DNA of 64,000 nt from Paenibacillus yonginensis (lineage in GTDB: Bacteria; Bacillota; Bacilli; Paenibacillales; Paenibacillaceae). The stretch spans positions 1-64,000 of the forward strand of contig NZ_CP014167.1 in NCBI RefSeq assembly GCF_001685395.1, given 5' to 3'. The notes below the pieces were generated by a model, which was not told where the DNA came from, searched no databases, and was given only the letters and a program-made list of their open reading frames with translations. Positions 9,128 through 17,339 of the stretch are shown piece by piece. Each line of letters begins with the position of its first letter. Positions within the stretch are counted from its first letter, which is position 1. The translations under genes were made by a program, and so were the position numbers.

Positions 9128-9178
9128 AAGGAGCATGTTCCAGCGGGCTCAAACGCCCATGGAAATGCTCCTTTTGTG
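9128..9178 (+). terminator. Terminator of the GntR-ABC operon
   Basis: AAGGAGCATGTTCCA pairs with TGGAAATGCTCCTT (one mismatch) and is followed by a T-rich stretch (TTTTGTGTTT). Confidence 0.75.
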
Positions 9179-9246
9179 TTTCCACTGCGGGCTTATCCGT
9201 GGTAGTCTAAGGGACAAGAATGACGATTCGGAAGGGGAACAGGAAC

Positions 9247-10170
9247 ATGGATGAGAAAGACGCCGCCATGCTGCGTTATCTGGCAGAGGGACAAAGCCTG
9301 ACCCGGACAGCGGAACGGCTGTATGTAACGCAGCCCGCGCTTACCTACCGGCTCCAGCAGATGGAGCGGGAATTCGGTGTGCCGCTGATCGTCAAACATG
9401 CCAGAGGCACGCATCTGACTCCGGAGGGAGAGGCGCTTGCCGCCCATGCGCGCAGAATGAGTGAAGAGCTGGCCCGGGTGAAGGATGAGCTGCAGGGCAT
9501 GCGGGGCCGGATTAAAGGCACTCTCAGGCTGGGCGTATCCAGTTATTTTGGCTTGTATATGCTGCCGCCGCTGCTGAAGAAATTCCGGGATTTGTATCCC
9601 GAGGTGCAGTTTGATGTGACGTGCGCGCTCAGCTCGGAAGTGATGGAGCTGCTCCACGGACGCGAGATTCATCTTGGCATTGTGCGCGGGGATTATCCTT
9701 GGCCGGAGGGACGGCGTCTTCTGCATGACGAGCCGATTTGCGTGATTGCTGAACAACAGCTTGACCTTGCAGGCCTTCCTGCTTTGCCGCTGATCCAATA
9801 CTCCGACCCGAGGGGCGGAGCCACGCGCCAGACGCCTTCTTCTTTCGTGCAGGACATTCAGGCCTGGTGGAGAGAACGTTACGACGAGCCGCCGCATGTG
9901 GTGATGAAGGTGGATGCCTATGAGACCTGCCGGGAAATGGTCAAGCATGGGCTGGGTTATTCGTTTGTTCCCCGCGTGTTTGTGCCCCAGGGAAGCGGAC
10001 TGTACACACATGAGCTTGCGCGTCTGGACGGAACGCCGCTGAGACGGAGTACGTGGATGCTGTACCGTGAACCGTCCTTGGAGCTTGCTACGGTCAGCCG
10101 GTTTATTGCTTTTATGCAGGAGGAGCACGGTGAAGGCGGGCAAGCCTTTGAAGCGGCCAGAGGGGAATGA
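9247..10170 (+). CDS. LysR-family transcriptional regulator
   Basis: A 307-residue LysR-type regulator: N-terminal winged helix (MLRYLAEGQSLTRTAERLYVTQPALTYRLQQMEREFGVPLI) followed by a type 2 periplasmic-binding-like effector domain (KGTLRLGVSSYFGLYMLPPLLKKF onward). I choose the ATG at 9247 (AAGGGG about 9 bp upstream) because it gives the usual LysR N-terminus; the ATG at 9220 is also possible. No divergent partner gene is present, so its target cannot be inferred from position. Confidence 0.88.
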   Translation: MDEKDAAMLRYLAEGQSLTRTAERLYVTQPALTYRLQQMEREFGVPLIVKHARGTHLTPEGEALAAHARRMSEELARVKDELQGMRGRIKGTLRLGVSSYFGLYMLPPLLKKFRDLYPEVQFDVTCALSSEVMELLHGREIHLGIVRGDYPWPEGRRLLHDEPICVIAEQQLDLAGLPALPLIQYSDPRGGATRQTPSSFVQDIQAWWRERYDEPPHVVMKVDAYETCREMVKHGLGYSFVPRVFVPQGSGLYTHELARLDGTPLRRSTWMLYREPSLELATVSRFIAFMQEEHGEGGQAFEAARGE

Positions 10171-10645
10171 CCAGTGGGGGCGGATCAAGGAACTGATCTG
10201 AAGTTGATCTAGGGGACTGATCTAGTTTAGGAGCCTGGTCAAAGAGACGTAAAACTCAGGTGTTTTGACGGCTGTGTGATGAAAGCTAAAGCGGACTTTT
10301 TTTGTCAGGTGCCTTTCCATGGGGAGGGCGTGGGAATAAGAAAGGCGAGAAGAGTTGCGCCCCGGTTATCCGCTGCCTGTGCAGCCGTGCGTGTCATTCT
10401 CGCCTTGTCTCGATTTCCACGTTCTCATACTATCAAAAAGCCATCACATATTATCCAACTTAGAGTCAGGTTAGGTTCATTCAATAGTTAATTTAAAAGA
10501 AACGATAAATTATTGCAATTTATTTCATATTAATAAAAAATATGAAAGTTAAAAAAATACAATATTCCATTATATTCTATTATATGATATTATATAACAG
10601 AAATACCCAATACATTATTATCTAATTAAGGAAGGAAGTGTATTT
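10171..10645. other. Intergenic stretch, AT-rich in its second half
   Basis: No convincing gene. The first half holds repeated CTGATCT words and a possible hairpin formed by AAGGCGAGAA (near 10343) and TTCTCGCCTT (near 10396). From about 10490 it becomes very AT-rich up to the AAGGAAGG ribosome binding site of the following secreted-protein gene. The 71-codon ORF inside has no ribosome binding site or recognisable product. Confidence 0.5.
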
Positions 10646-10865
10646 ATGAAAGGATTTGCTAAAAAAGCTATATTAACGTTGGGATTGGTAGGTGCTTTAA
10701 TTGGTTCAACAAGCGCTGTATTTGCTGCATCAGGAAATTATTCTACTACATATGACATGGATGCTGGCGTCTATTCCAAAATAACATGGAGCCCAACTAG
10801 CACCCCTACATTTGGAGTTGTCAAAAAAAGTGCAGTTTGAAAACACACTCATGAGAACCCCATGA

Positions 10866-11690
10866 TTAAGCTGCCTGTGACAGCATTCTTTCGCGATAAA
10901 TAGCTGGGGGCCATCCCCCTGGATTAGAGGTGTAAACCCTCTGTCTGTTGTAATAGACCATGATGTATCGGAAGATAATCGATTTCATATAGGCCATCGG
11001 GTATTGCTCGGTTTTGATCTTATATAGCTTTTCTTTCTTTAGCGTAGCAAAGAAGCTTTCCATTCTTGCGTTGTCATAGCAGCGCCCTGTGCCGCTCATG
11101 CTTTGAACGACATCTCGTTTAGCCAGACACGCTCGGAATGCGTGGCTCGTGAACTGGCTGCCTCGGTCGCTGTGATAAATCATTCCACGAGCATTTCTGG
11201 CCCTGCAGGCATTCTCAAAAGCTTGGATGCAGAGTTCCTTACGCATGTTGTCATCCATGGCCAGACCCACGATCTCCCCATTGAAACAGTCCAATACGGC
11301 GGACACATACAGCTTACCGTCTAAACAAGGCACTTCTGTGATATCCGATAGCCACTTCTGGTTGGGGGCTGAGGCGCTGAAGTCTCTCTGGATCAGGTTC
11401 TCGCTCTTTTGAGCTGCCGCATCCTCACGTGTAATGCCGTTTGGATGACGCCTCACTTTCTTCAGCAGACCGTGCTTCTTCATGATGCGATAGACGGTGC
11501 TGTAGCTGGTCACGATCTCTTTTTGCGCTAGAGCCAGCCTAATCCGCTGGGCACCGTAATTGCTGTTGTCTTCATATTCTTCGATGATTTCTTTGATTTT
11601 GACCAGAAGGCGTTCTTGCCGCTCTCGTTTGGGTGTGGGCTTCAAGCTGCGGTAATAGCCTGATTCGCTGACAGCAAGTACTTTGCACAT
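10866..11690 (-). CDS. IS3-family transposase OrfB (DDE catalytic domain)
   Basis: 274 residues from the ATG, with an HTH_21-type region (NYGAQRIRLALAQKEIVTSYSTVYRIMKKHGLLKK) and an rve integrase core. The DDE residues sit in WLSDITEV, YHSDRGSQFTS and the NARMESFFATLKKE segment. The frame stays open upstream of this ATG to about 11774 (RKRPEALKACQLYGYIRERR and onward), showing that the natural product is an OrfAB fusion made by -1 frameshifting. The C-terminus YRERMLSQAA is complete. Confidence 0.93.
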   Translation of the reverse strand: MCKVLAVSESGYYRSLKPTPKRERQERLLVKIKEIIEEYEDNSNYGAQRIRLALAQKEIVTSYSTVYRIMKKHGLLKKVRRHPNGITREDAAAQKSENLIQRDFSASAPNQKWLSDITEVPCLDGKLYVSAVLDCFNGEIVGLAMDDNMRKELCIQAFENACRARNARGMIYHSDRGSQFTSHAFRACLAKRDVVQSMSGTGRCYDNARMESFFATLKKEKLYKIKTEQYPMAYMKSIIFRYIMVYYNRQRVYTSNPGGWPPAIYRERMLSQAA

Positions 11691-11749
11691 CTCTTTGACG
11701 GTCCATCGATCCCGTCGTTCACGGATGTAACCATAGAGCTGGCATGCTT

Positions 11750-12040
11750 TTAGCGCTTCCGGTCTTTTGCGAAAAAACCAAGTGCGTCCTTGAGAATTTC
11801 ATTCGCACGACGCAACTCGCTGTTTTCTCTTTCTAATTCGATTTCACGCGTAGTCTTATTGGCAGATGCATAAGCGCGACCACTTCCGATATGCGCTCCA
11901 TCACCGTGCAGGGTTCTTCGTTTCCTCCAGTCCTGCAAGGTGTGGTAGGCTACGCCTAACTGCTCGGCCGCTTTCTTGGGCCCGATCTCATCGCTTAACC
12001 TTACCGCTTCTTCTTTGAATGCTTTGTCGTACCGATTCAT
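11750..12040 (-). CDS. IS3-family transposase OrfA
   Basis: A 96-residue protein with an N-terminal helix-turn-helix (MNRYDKAFKEEAVRLSDE, then KKAAEQLGVAYHTLQDWRKR) and a C-terminal leucine-zipper-like helix (LERENSELRRANEILKDAL). It binds the inverted repeats. In frame near its end lies the slippery heptamer T-TTT-TTC (complement of 11771-11777). A -1 shift there opens a frame that runs without a stop into OrfB, giving the OrfAB transposase, as is usual for this family. Confidence 0.9.
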   Translation of the reverse strand: MNRYDKAFKEEAVRLSDEIGPKKAAEQLGVAYHTLQDWRKRRTLHGDGAHIGSGRAYASANKTTREIELERENSELRRANEILKDALGFFAKDRKR

Positions 12041-12365
12041 TCTCGCTCATCCCCTCATTAGCTTTCATTTTATTTCATACGAGGGTGTTTTTCGACTGCA
12101 TTTTTATCGTAGCACTCCAATTTAACTTCTCTATATCACCTACAACAGGTGGAAGCGGAGGAGCTGAAATGACTATTTATTTGGAGAAATCCGGACTTTT
12201 TGGGTATTCAGGAGTGGATTCAAATAAAATCTCATCTACTCAATCTTCGTACAGTACATTAAAAGGTGACGGCGCAGGCACTTATCGTTTTTATTTAAGA
12301 TATTGGGGAGCAGGTAAAGTCGCCGGTAATATCGATGTAACCTATAGTTGGTAATTATTTAGATT

Positions 12366-12419
12366 TGTTGTAGAATGTAAGATGAAGGATTTCTTAGATA
12401 CTTCTTACATTCTACAACA
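12366..12419 (+). promoter_or_regulatory. Perfect 17-bp hairpin just before the VanZ-like gene
   Basis: TGTTGTAGAATGTAAGA (12366-12382) is exactly complementary to 12403-12419, with a 20-base loop. The AAAAGGAGG ribosome binding site of the next gene begins a few bases later and no T-run follows. It may end transcription from the upstream gene only weakly, act as an operator, or shape the leader RNA of the VanZ-like gene. Confidence 0.7.
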
Positions 12420-12434
12420 TAAAAGGAGGCTATT

Positions 12435-13007
12435 ATGCAGTATTATAAATTTGATTTCCACCCCACTGTGTTTATAGTGGTTTTTTTTATTTGTTTAGTC
12501 CTTTTCTATGTAATAACTAAATTCGTTGCCAAAAAAAAGTTTAATTCAAGACAGTTTTTATATATTTCTGCATTCATTTTTTACATACTATCTTTAATTA
12601 AACTTACAATTCTCCCTTTGGTTGTTTTTATTAAGCAACCCCCTGATCTCCCTATATCCCTTTACTATTCATATATCCCCTTTGAAAATGTGGGAAATGC
12701 TATACGATCTGGGAATTATATTCAAGTTTTCGGAAATGTACTTCTGCTTTTACCGTTACCGATTCTTCTTCAATTGATTGCCAGAGAACAATTTTCATTT
12801 AAAAAGACTGCACTTATCTCTACAATAGCCACTTTTACAATTGAACTACTCCAATTACTTATTGATTTTGCCACACACTATCCGAATAAAGTTGCTGACA
12901 TTGATGATATAATTTTAAATATATTTGGAGCTTTAATTGGCTGGTTTATTTTTAGAGTTGTATTACGATTTAAGTATGTTTCATTGAAGTTAAATCATCA
13001 AAATTAG
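12435..13007 (+). CDS. VanZ-like membrane protein
   Basis: A 190-residue membrane protein with about five hydrophobic helices. The VanZ-family pattern is visible: YIPFENV near the middle, then FGNVLLLLPLPILLQL, FTIELLQLLID and DIDDIILNIFGALIGWFIFR. VanZ proteins modulate teicoplanin resistance in some vanA clusters, but most family members have no known role, so resistance should not be assumed. The ATG follows AAAAGGAGG. Low GC, like the split gene upstream, suggests the two were acquired together. Confidence 0.85.
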   Translation: MQYYKFDFHPTVFIVVFFICLVLFYVITKFVAKKKFNSRQFLYISAFIFYILSLIKLTILPLVVFIKQPPDLPISLYYSYIPFENVGNAIRSGNYIQVFGNVLLLLPLPILLQLIAREQFSFKKTALISTIATFTIELLQLLIDFATHYPNKVADIDDIILNIFGALIGWFIFRVVLRFKYVSLKLNHQN

Positions 13008-13013
13008 ATAAAA

Positions 13014-13034
13014 AGGAGTCCTCCCTGGACTCCT
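13014..13034 (+). terminator. Short hairpin after the VanZ-like gene
   Basis: AGGAGTC and GACTCCT flank a 7-base loop just after the stop codon. No strong T-run follows; the larger hairpin downstream probably does most of the termination. Confidence 0.4.
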
Positions 13035-13049
13035 AACTAATTGATTTAG

Positions 13050-13095
13050 GAAAGAGGCAAACTAAGACAACTATTTCTTAGATTGCCTCTTTCTC
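13050..13095. terminator. Convergent terminator between the VanZ-like and ArpU-like genes
   Basis: AAAGAGGCAA (13051-13060) pairs with TTGCCTCTTT (13083-13092), with a second inner stem AAGA/TCTT. Ts on the plus side and As on the minus side fit a bidirectional terminator between converging genes. Confidence 0.65.
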
Positions 13096-13105
13096 TTGTT
13101 TACTT

Positions 13106-13591
13106 TTAGAAATCTTCATAAGCTTGTTCAAAAAAACCAATTAAGTTCAAAGTGTTGGCAATCGTTTTAATACCTTCAACAATTTTTCTCCTTACCGCAC
13201 TCTCGCTTATTCCATACCGGAAGAACAGAATAGTCTCCTTAAACGAATGCCCCTTAATATATCGATATTCAATAGCCTCTCGGGCTTCCGTATCATGAAT
13301 AAGCGCCCAGGCCCGGTACAATTGGCGAGTATAGAAATTGTATTGTTGGTACACCCAGCGCCGCTTCTCAATCAGGATTGCCGCATTAGCTGTCTTATCC
13401 GCATGAAGGTCCTCATGATCTATCCGTCGAGCTGCTTCCCCATCAATAGCCACCTGCTTTAAATCACGTTCAAAGTTCTCGAAATCGCTCATTAAACTCT
13501 TCATGTATACATATTTACTGAGCAGGAACTTTGTCCGCTGGATTTCTTTTTCTGAAGCTTGAGCAAAAAGTTCTCCTTGTCCCCATGCCAT
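13106..13591 (-). CDS. ArpU-like phage transcriptional regulator
   Basis: A 161-residue protein resembling ArpU/RinA-type phage late regulators: a helical N-terminal half with conserved EKRRWVYQQYNFYTRQLYRAW, and a C-terminal sigma-70 region 4-like helix-turn-helix (EAIEYRYIKGHSFKETILFF, then ISESAVRRKIVEGIKTIANTL). In phages such proteins switch on packaging and structural genes. No phage structural genes follow, so this is probably a prophage remnant together with the next three small genes. The ATG at 13591 has GAGGGG at suitable spacing; 13597 is an alternative. Confidence 0.75.
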   Translation of the reverse strand: MAWGQGELFAQASEKEIQRTKFLLSKYVYMKSLMSDFENFERDLKQVAIDGEAARRIDHEDLHADKTANAAILIEKRRWVYQQYNFYTRQLYRAWALIHDTEAREAIEYRYIKGHSFKETILFFRYGISESAVRRKIVEGIKTIANTLNLIGFFEQAYEDF

Positions 13592-13694
13592 CGCCATTCC
13601 CCTCATTCCCCTTTAATCATGTTATAATGTCAAGAGGAATGTGTTTCCATAATTGACCCCCGTCCCCGCCAAGGATATGGGGGTCTTTCTGTGT

Positions 13695-13910
13695 TTATTT
13701 TACTTCTTCGGAAATAGCCCACTGAGCAAAAGTCCAGTTCCCGCATGTCTGCGGCTTACCTTCCTTACCTTTACGATCAATCGGGATGTATTCGACGTCG
13801 CCTAAGTATCCTTGGGAGTCGGCCCCGTTAATTCTGATGCGCAACACCCTTCTCCGAAGGCCGCTCTTACCAACATAAGTCTTGTCCACGTCAATTTCGG
13901 ATCGGTTCAT
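13695..13910 (-). CDS. Small phage-like protein of unknown function
   Basis: A 71-residue product (starts MNRSEIDVDKTYVGKSGLRR). I recognise no domain. Its stop and start interlock with the LexA-like gene upstream (4-bp overlap), and it sits directly before the ArpU-like gene on the same strand, so it reads as part of a small phage-derived operon. Confidence 0.6.
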   Translation of the reverse strand: MNRSEIDVDKTYVGKSGLRRRVLRIRINGADSQGYLGDVEYIPIDRKGKEGKPQTCGNWTFAQWAISEEVK

Positions 13911-14349
13911 GAGATTCCCTCCGTTTCTTTGCTCAGGTGATCAATCCACCGCTGAATGTCCAGCGCCAGCTCCTCCTTGCCACAAACCAACGCGTACTGC
14001 ATAAGCGTCGATCGAGCCGCCGGGTCCCGGTCTGGCCGGAGAACAAAGCAATTATCTACCTGTTGACCGTTCTCTTTGTTGATGACCGTGTACTTGGCAT
14101 AAAGACCAGGCTGCGGTTCAGATGATGCCGTATGAATGATTTTAATCTCCCGCGGGCCGGTTCCCTTTTCGATATATCCCTTCTGCACCAGCTTATCGAG
14201 CAAGCCAAATGCTGTCGAAACCGAAGTGTACCCAGGCCCTCGGCAATCTCCCTGATTGCCGGCGGATAGCCCTTATGCTGGACGTGTGCTTTGATGTATT
14301 CGAGGACTGCCGTTTGCTTTTTGGTTAACGGCTGTAATTGTTTAGGCAT
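13907..14349 (-). pseudogene. LexA-DNA-binding-domain-like protein, frameshifted
   Basis: The first 36 or so codons read LTKKQTAVLEYIKAHVQHKG, then YPPAIREIAEGLG, which is the LexA-type winged helix. The frame is then lost: the continuation (YTSVSTAFGLLDKLVQKGYIEKG) lies in the other frame and runs to the stop at 13907. One G is missing in the GGG run at about 14231-14233 (CCC on the plus strand). There is no LexA protease domain; the remainder (about 90 residues) is unfamiliar. Repaired, the product would be about 147 residues, a plausible phage regulator. It may be a true pseudogene or a sequence error. Confidence 0.7.
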
Positions 14350-14398
14350 AATCATCACTCTCCCTTTTTGTTTTTCTTAACGTTCGGACTGTGCAGCA

Positions 14399-14659
14399 TC
14401 AAGGTGTATAGCCAAGAAATTCCTCATTTTGATACCACTCTGCCTCACTGTAAGAGAAAACGAATCCGGAAATATTAATCTCTTTTCCATCCTTCGAGAT
14501 TGCCTTGTCAATTTCGGCTTTCGGTACTGCGATTTTCAAAAGCTTCTCGATGTGATCCGGCTTGTTCTCGATCAGGCAATAATCCAATACACCACCCGAA
14601 CAATCGTATTCAGTCACAAACATTGAATTTAGCAAGTCAATTTTCTTTTCCTTGGTCAT
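14399..14659 (-). CDS. Hypothetical protein, phage-remnant neighbourhood
   Basis: An 86-residue acidic protein starting MTKEKKIDLLNSMFVTEYDC. I chose the ATG at 14659, preceded by GGAGAAGA; a longer frame starts at 14698 but would include that site. No family is recognised. It has the same orientation and similar size to the other small genes of the phage remnant, ending close to the IS630-type element. Confidence 0.5.
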   Translation of the reverse strand: MTKEKKIDLLNSMFVTEYDCSGGVLDYCLIENKPDHIEKLLKIAVPKAEIDKAISKDGKEINISGFVFSYSEAEWYQNEEFLGYTP

Positions 14660-14733
14660 TTCATCTTCTCCTTTGCTCTTTGTGTGAAAAGTGCACATTG
14701 GAATTTGTTACATATGCTGCATGCATTTATACC

Positions 14734-15882
14734 TATATAGACTGAATTAAAGAACAACAGTTTCCAAAATCAGGATGTTTAGATGGGGTAATAGTAAGAA
14801 CTACAACCATTTAGGACGTGATTAGCATGGGAATTCCTGAAGAAAAACACTTGGTCGAACCGGCGCTTCGTGAAATTTCTGACAAACGGATGTATGAACG
14901 TTATTTGGCGGTACTTCATCGCCTTGAAGGCCGTACGATTAAAGACATTTCAAAGATGATCAAACGTACCGAGAAAACGACTGCCGGATACATTCATAGC
15001 TACGAGCGTGAAGAACTTGAGGGTCTTTCACTGGGGCATTCCCCTGGCAAACCCCATCGGCTTATGGACGAGCAGGAAAGGATTCTTGCGAACACCGTTG
15101 CCAACAAGCGTCCGGTCGATGTGGGCATTGAAGCCAAGTATACCTGGACCCTCAAGCTAGCGATGCTCTTTGTTGAACGTGAATTCGGTGAATGTTACAC
15201 CGAAAAAGGCATGTCCGTCCTGCTGCATCGGCTTGGCCTCAGCCATACGAAGGCGACCTATACGATGGAATTGGCCAATCCTGAAGAACAGCATACCTTC
15301 ACGTCTAAAACCTTTCCTGCGCTAAAAAAGCTGATGAAGCAAGAAATCGAGCATCTGCTCTTCGAAGATGAATGCATGATTCGAGCTTACCAATCTCTGC
15401 AATACTCCTGGTTTCCGGTGGGAGCACAGCGGAGGATCCCGACCTACGGACGGCACGAAGGTGCAAAGCTGTTTGGTGCGCTCAATTACGAAACCGGTCA
15501 GGTGCTTTATCGTGATGGCGAGCGGTACGACACGTCTGCATTTATTCAGTTTCTGGATGTCGTCTTAAAAGCGTACCCGACAGGGAAGAGAGTAATGATT
15601 CTCGATAACGGCCGCATTCATCATGCAGCCGAAGTAAGGAATTACTTGAAGCAGCATACACGGTTACAATTTGTTTTTCTGCCGAAGTATCCGCCTGATC
15701 TTAATCTGATTGAAGGCCTATGGAAGTGGCTAAAGAGCGATGTCGTTCATAACGTTTTTTACAAGAAGTTTTATCACATCCGAATCAATGTTGCAGCCTT
15801 CATGAAACGTGTGAATAAGAAACCCGTGGAGGTCATCGACCGGTTGTGCATCCGAATGTAATTCAAAAGATCAGTCTATATA
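14734..15882 (+). mobile_element. IS630-family insertion sequence
   Basis: A single transposase gene is flanked by exact 14-bp inverted repeats CCTATATAGACTGA (14732-14745) and its complement (15871-15884). Both ends contain TA where the repeat meets the flank, as expected for IS630/Tc1-type elements, which duplicate a TA target. The element appears complete. Confidence 0.85.
14827..15861 (+). CDS. IS630-family transposase (DDE)
   Basis: A 344-residue transposase in one frame. The N-terminal helix-turn-helix region (MYERYLAVLHRLEGRTIKDISKMI) recognises the ends. The DDE catalytic core shows LLFEDECMIRAY (first Asp), VMILDNGRIHHA (second Asp) and PDLNLIEGLWKWLK (final Glu). All three acidic residues are present, so the enzyme could be active. 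The ATG at 14827 has AGGACG upstream; three extra codons upstream are possible. Confidence 0.92.
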   Translation: MGIPEEKHLVEPALREISDKRMYERYLAVLHRLEGRTIKDISKMIKRTEKTTAGYIHSYEREELEGLSLGHSPGKPHRLMDEQERILANTVANKRPVDVGIEAKYTWTLKLAMLFVEREFGECYTEKGMSVLLHRLGLSHTKATYTMELANPEEQHTFTSKTFPALKKLMKQEIEHLLFEDECMIRAYQSLQYSWFPVGAQRRIPTYGRHEGAKLFGALNYETGQVLYRDGERYDTSAFIQFLDVVLKAYPTGKRVMILDNGRIHHAAEVRNYLKQHTRLQFVFLPKYPPDLNLIEGLWKWLKSDVVHNVFYKKFYHIRINVAAFMKRVNKKPVEVIDRLCIRM

Positions 15883-16088
15883 GGATTTCCAGCTTACATA
15901 AATTTTTTTTAAGTTTAATACGAAAAAATATTAATTTTACTTATCTATCTAAAGAACTTAATATAATTCATAAAAATGAATAAATATACGGACGGGTAAT
16001 CAAGCGGAAAACAAGAAGTCAAAAACAAAGAGGGATAACCAAGCATAGAAATAGCTTGTCCCATCGAGAACAAAGGAAGGTTAACAGC

Positions 16089-17339
16089 ATGCCGAACAAG
16101 GTGCCGAACAAGGAACAGAAGCAGAAAATTGAACAAGCCGTACATGCAATCGATGAACAGCTGCGCGCGATCGCCAAGGAAATCCATGCCGATCCGGAGC
16201 TCAGCTTTCATGAATACCGGGCCCAGCGAAGGCTGACTGCACCGCTTGAGGGGGCAGGATTTGTTATAGAAACCGGACTGGCCGGATTGGAAACGTCGTT
16301 CCGGGCCAGCTGGAGCGGCAGCGGGGCAGAAGGCGCGTCAGACGTGGAAGGCGAGAGCGGCGGGAAAGGCGCGGCAGGCGGACCAACGATCGCCCTGCTG
16401 GCGGAATATGACGCGCTGCCGGGTGTAGGCCATGCCTGCGGACATAACCTGATCGGCACCTCCGCCGTAGGCGCGGCGCTGGCTCTGAAAGCCGCATGTC
16501 CGGATTTGCCCGGACGGATCGTCGTGCTCGGCACGCCGGCCGAAGAAGAAGGCGGAGGCAAGATCATCATGAGCGAAGCGGGCATCTTTGATGACGTGGA
16601 CGCGGTCATGATGTGCCATCCGCAGGAGAAAACGATGGTGCTGCGCGGCGGACTTGCCTGCGTGGACGCTACGTTTACGTTCCATGGCAAGCAGGCGCAT
16701 GCCTCGTCGTCGCCGGAGCGCGGGATCAGCGCCCTGGACGCGATGATCAACGCTTTTGTGGCGATCAACTCGATCCGCCAGTTCGTGAAGGATGACGTTC
16801 GTATCCACGGCATCATTACCAAAGGCGGGGATGCGCCGAACGTCGTGCCGGAGCTGTGCGAGGCGGTGTTCATCCTGCGGGCGGCCACGGTTGACGGTCT
16901 GAAGACGGTGCGCGAGAAGGTCTACCGCGCCGTGCGGAGCGCGGCTGAAGGCGTAGGCGCCGAGGTCGAAATCGCCGAAGGGCTGATTTACGCGGAGCGC
17001 AACAACAACAAAGCGCTGGCCGGATTGTTCCGCGGCAACCTGGAGGCGATGGGCCTTGAAGTCAGCGATCCGCCGCAGAGCGGAGGCGTGGGCTCTTCGG
17101 ATATCGGCAATGTCAGCCGGGTAACGGCTGCTATTCACCCGTATATCCGCCTTGGGGATGCGGGAACGCATACCCCGGAATTTGCGGCGCTGGCCGGCGG
17201 AGAAGCGGGCATGCTTTATTTGAACCAGGCGGCTCGGGCGCTTGCCCTTACTGCCTATGATCTGATTGCCGATCCGCAGGCGCTGCAGCGGGTGCGGGAA
17301 GAGTTTGAAGCCTGGAAGCTGGAAGGAGAACAAACCTGA
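16089..17339 (+). CDS. M20-family amidohydrolase/peptidase
   Basis: A 416-residue metal-dependent amidohydrolase of the M20D/AbgB-like type. Metal-binding motifs: ALLAEYDALPGVGHACGHN (about residues 103-121), EEEGGGK (about 153-159), MCHPQ, and a C-terminal HTPEF-type His. A Gly/Ala/Glu-rich insert (about residues 78-98) precedes the core. The ATG at 16089 follows AAAGGAAGG; an earlier ATG at 16056 lies inside that leader. The gene is coupled by TGATG overlap to a YfcC-type transporter, so the two likely import and hydrolyse an N-acyl or peptide substrate. The substrate is not known. Confidence 0.9.
   Translation: MPNKVPNKEQKQKIEQAVHAIDEQLRAIAKEIHADPELSFHEYRAQRRLTAPLEGAGFVIETGLAGLETSFRASWSGSGAEGASDVEGESGGKGAAGGPTIALLAEYDALPGVGHACGHNLIGTSAVGAALALKAACPDLPGRIVVLGTPAEEEGGGKIIMSEAGIFDDVDAVMMCHPQEKTMVLRGGLACVDATFTFHGKQAHASSSPERGISALDAMINAFVAINSIRQFVKDDVRIHGIITKGGDAPNVVPELCEAVFILRAATVDGLKTVREKVYRAVRSAAEGVGAEVEIAEGLIYAERNNNKALAGLFRGNLEAMGLEVSDPPQSGGVGSSDIGNVSRVTAAIHPYIRLGDAGTHTPEFAALAGGEAGMLYLNQAARALALTAYDLIADPQALQRVREEFEAWKLEGEQT

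Larger units (their letters stand above)
10819..12111 (-). mobile_element. IS3-family insertion sequence (orfA/orfB)
   Basis: About 1.29 kb with imperfect terminal inverted repeats: left end with AAAGTGCAGTTTGAAAACAC, right end complementary with AAAATGCAGTCGAAAAACAC. Two reading frames on the minus strand encode an orfA helix-turn-helix protein and an orfB DDE integrase-type transposase, the IS3 arrangement. I could not find an exact target-site duplication (flanks GGAGT and GCACT), so the ends may be off by a few bases or the flanks may have changed. The element looks intact and could be active. Confidence 0.85.
10646..12354 (+). pseudogene. Small secreted protein gene split by an IS3-family element
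   Basis: The 5' part (10646 to about 10818) encodes a clear Sec signal peptide (MKGFAKKAILTLGLVGALIG, cleavage near VFA-AS) and about 30 mature residues, then runs into the insertion sequence. The 3' part resumes at about 12112 and encodes FSISPTTGGSGGAEMTIYLEK through to DVTYSW and a TAA at 12352-12354. Both parts share AT-rich, Ser/Thr/Tyr-rich composition unlike the neighbours. Joined, they would give about 135-140 residues of secreted protein of unknown function. Translation now ends at 10840, giving 64 residues with an IS-derived tail. Confidence 0.8.

Noticed and set aside
10276..10491. 71-codon ORF after the LysR gene
   Set aside because: No ribosome binding site, no domain, unusual composition; treated as intergenic.
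12435..13007. VanZ-like gene as evidence of glycopeptide resistance
   Set aside because: No vanHAX or other van genes are present; VanZ-like proteins are widespread without resistance.
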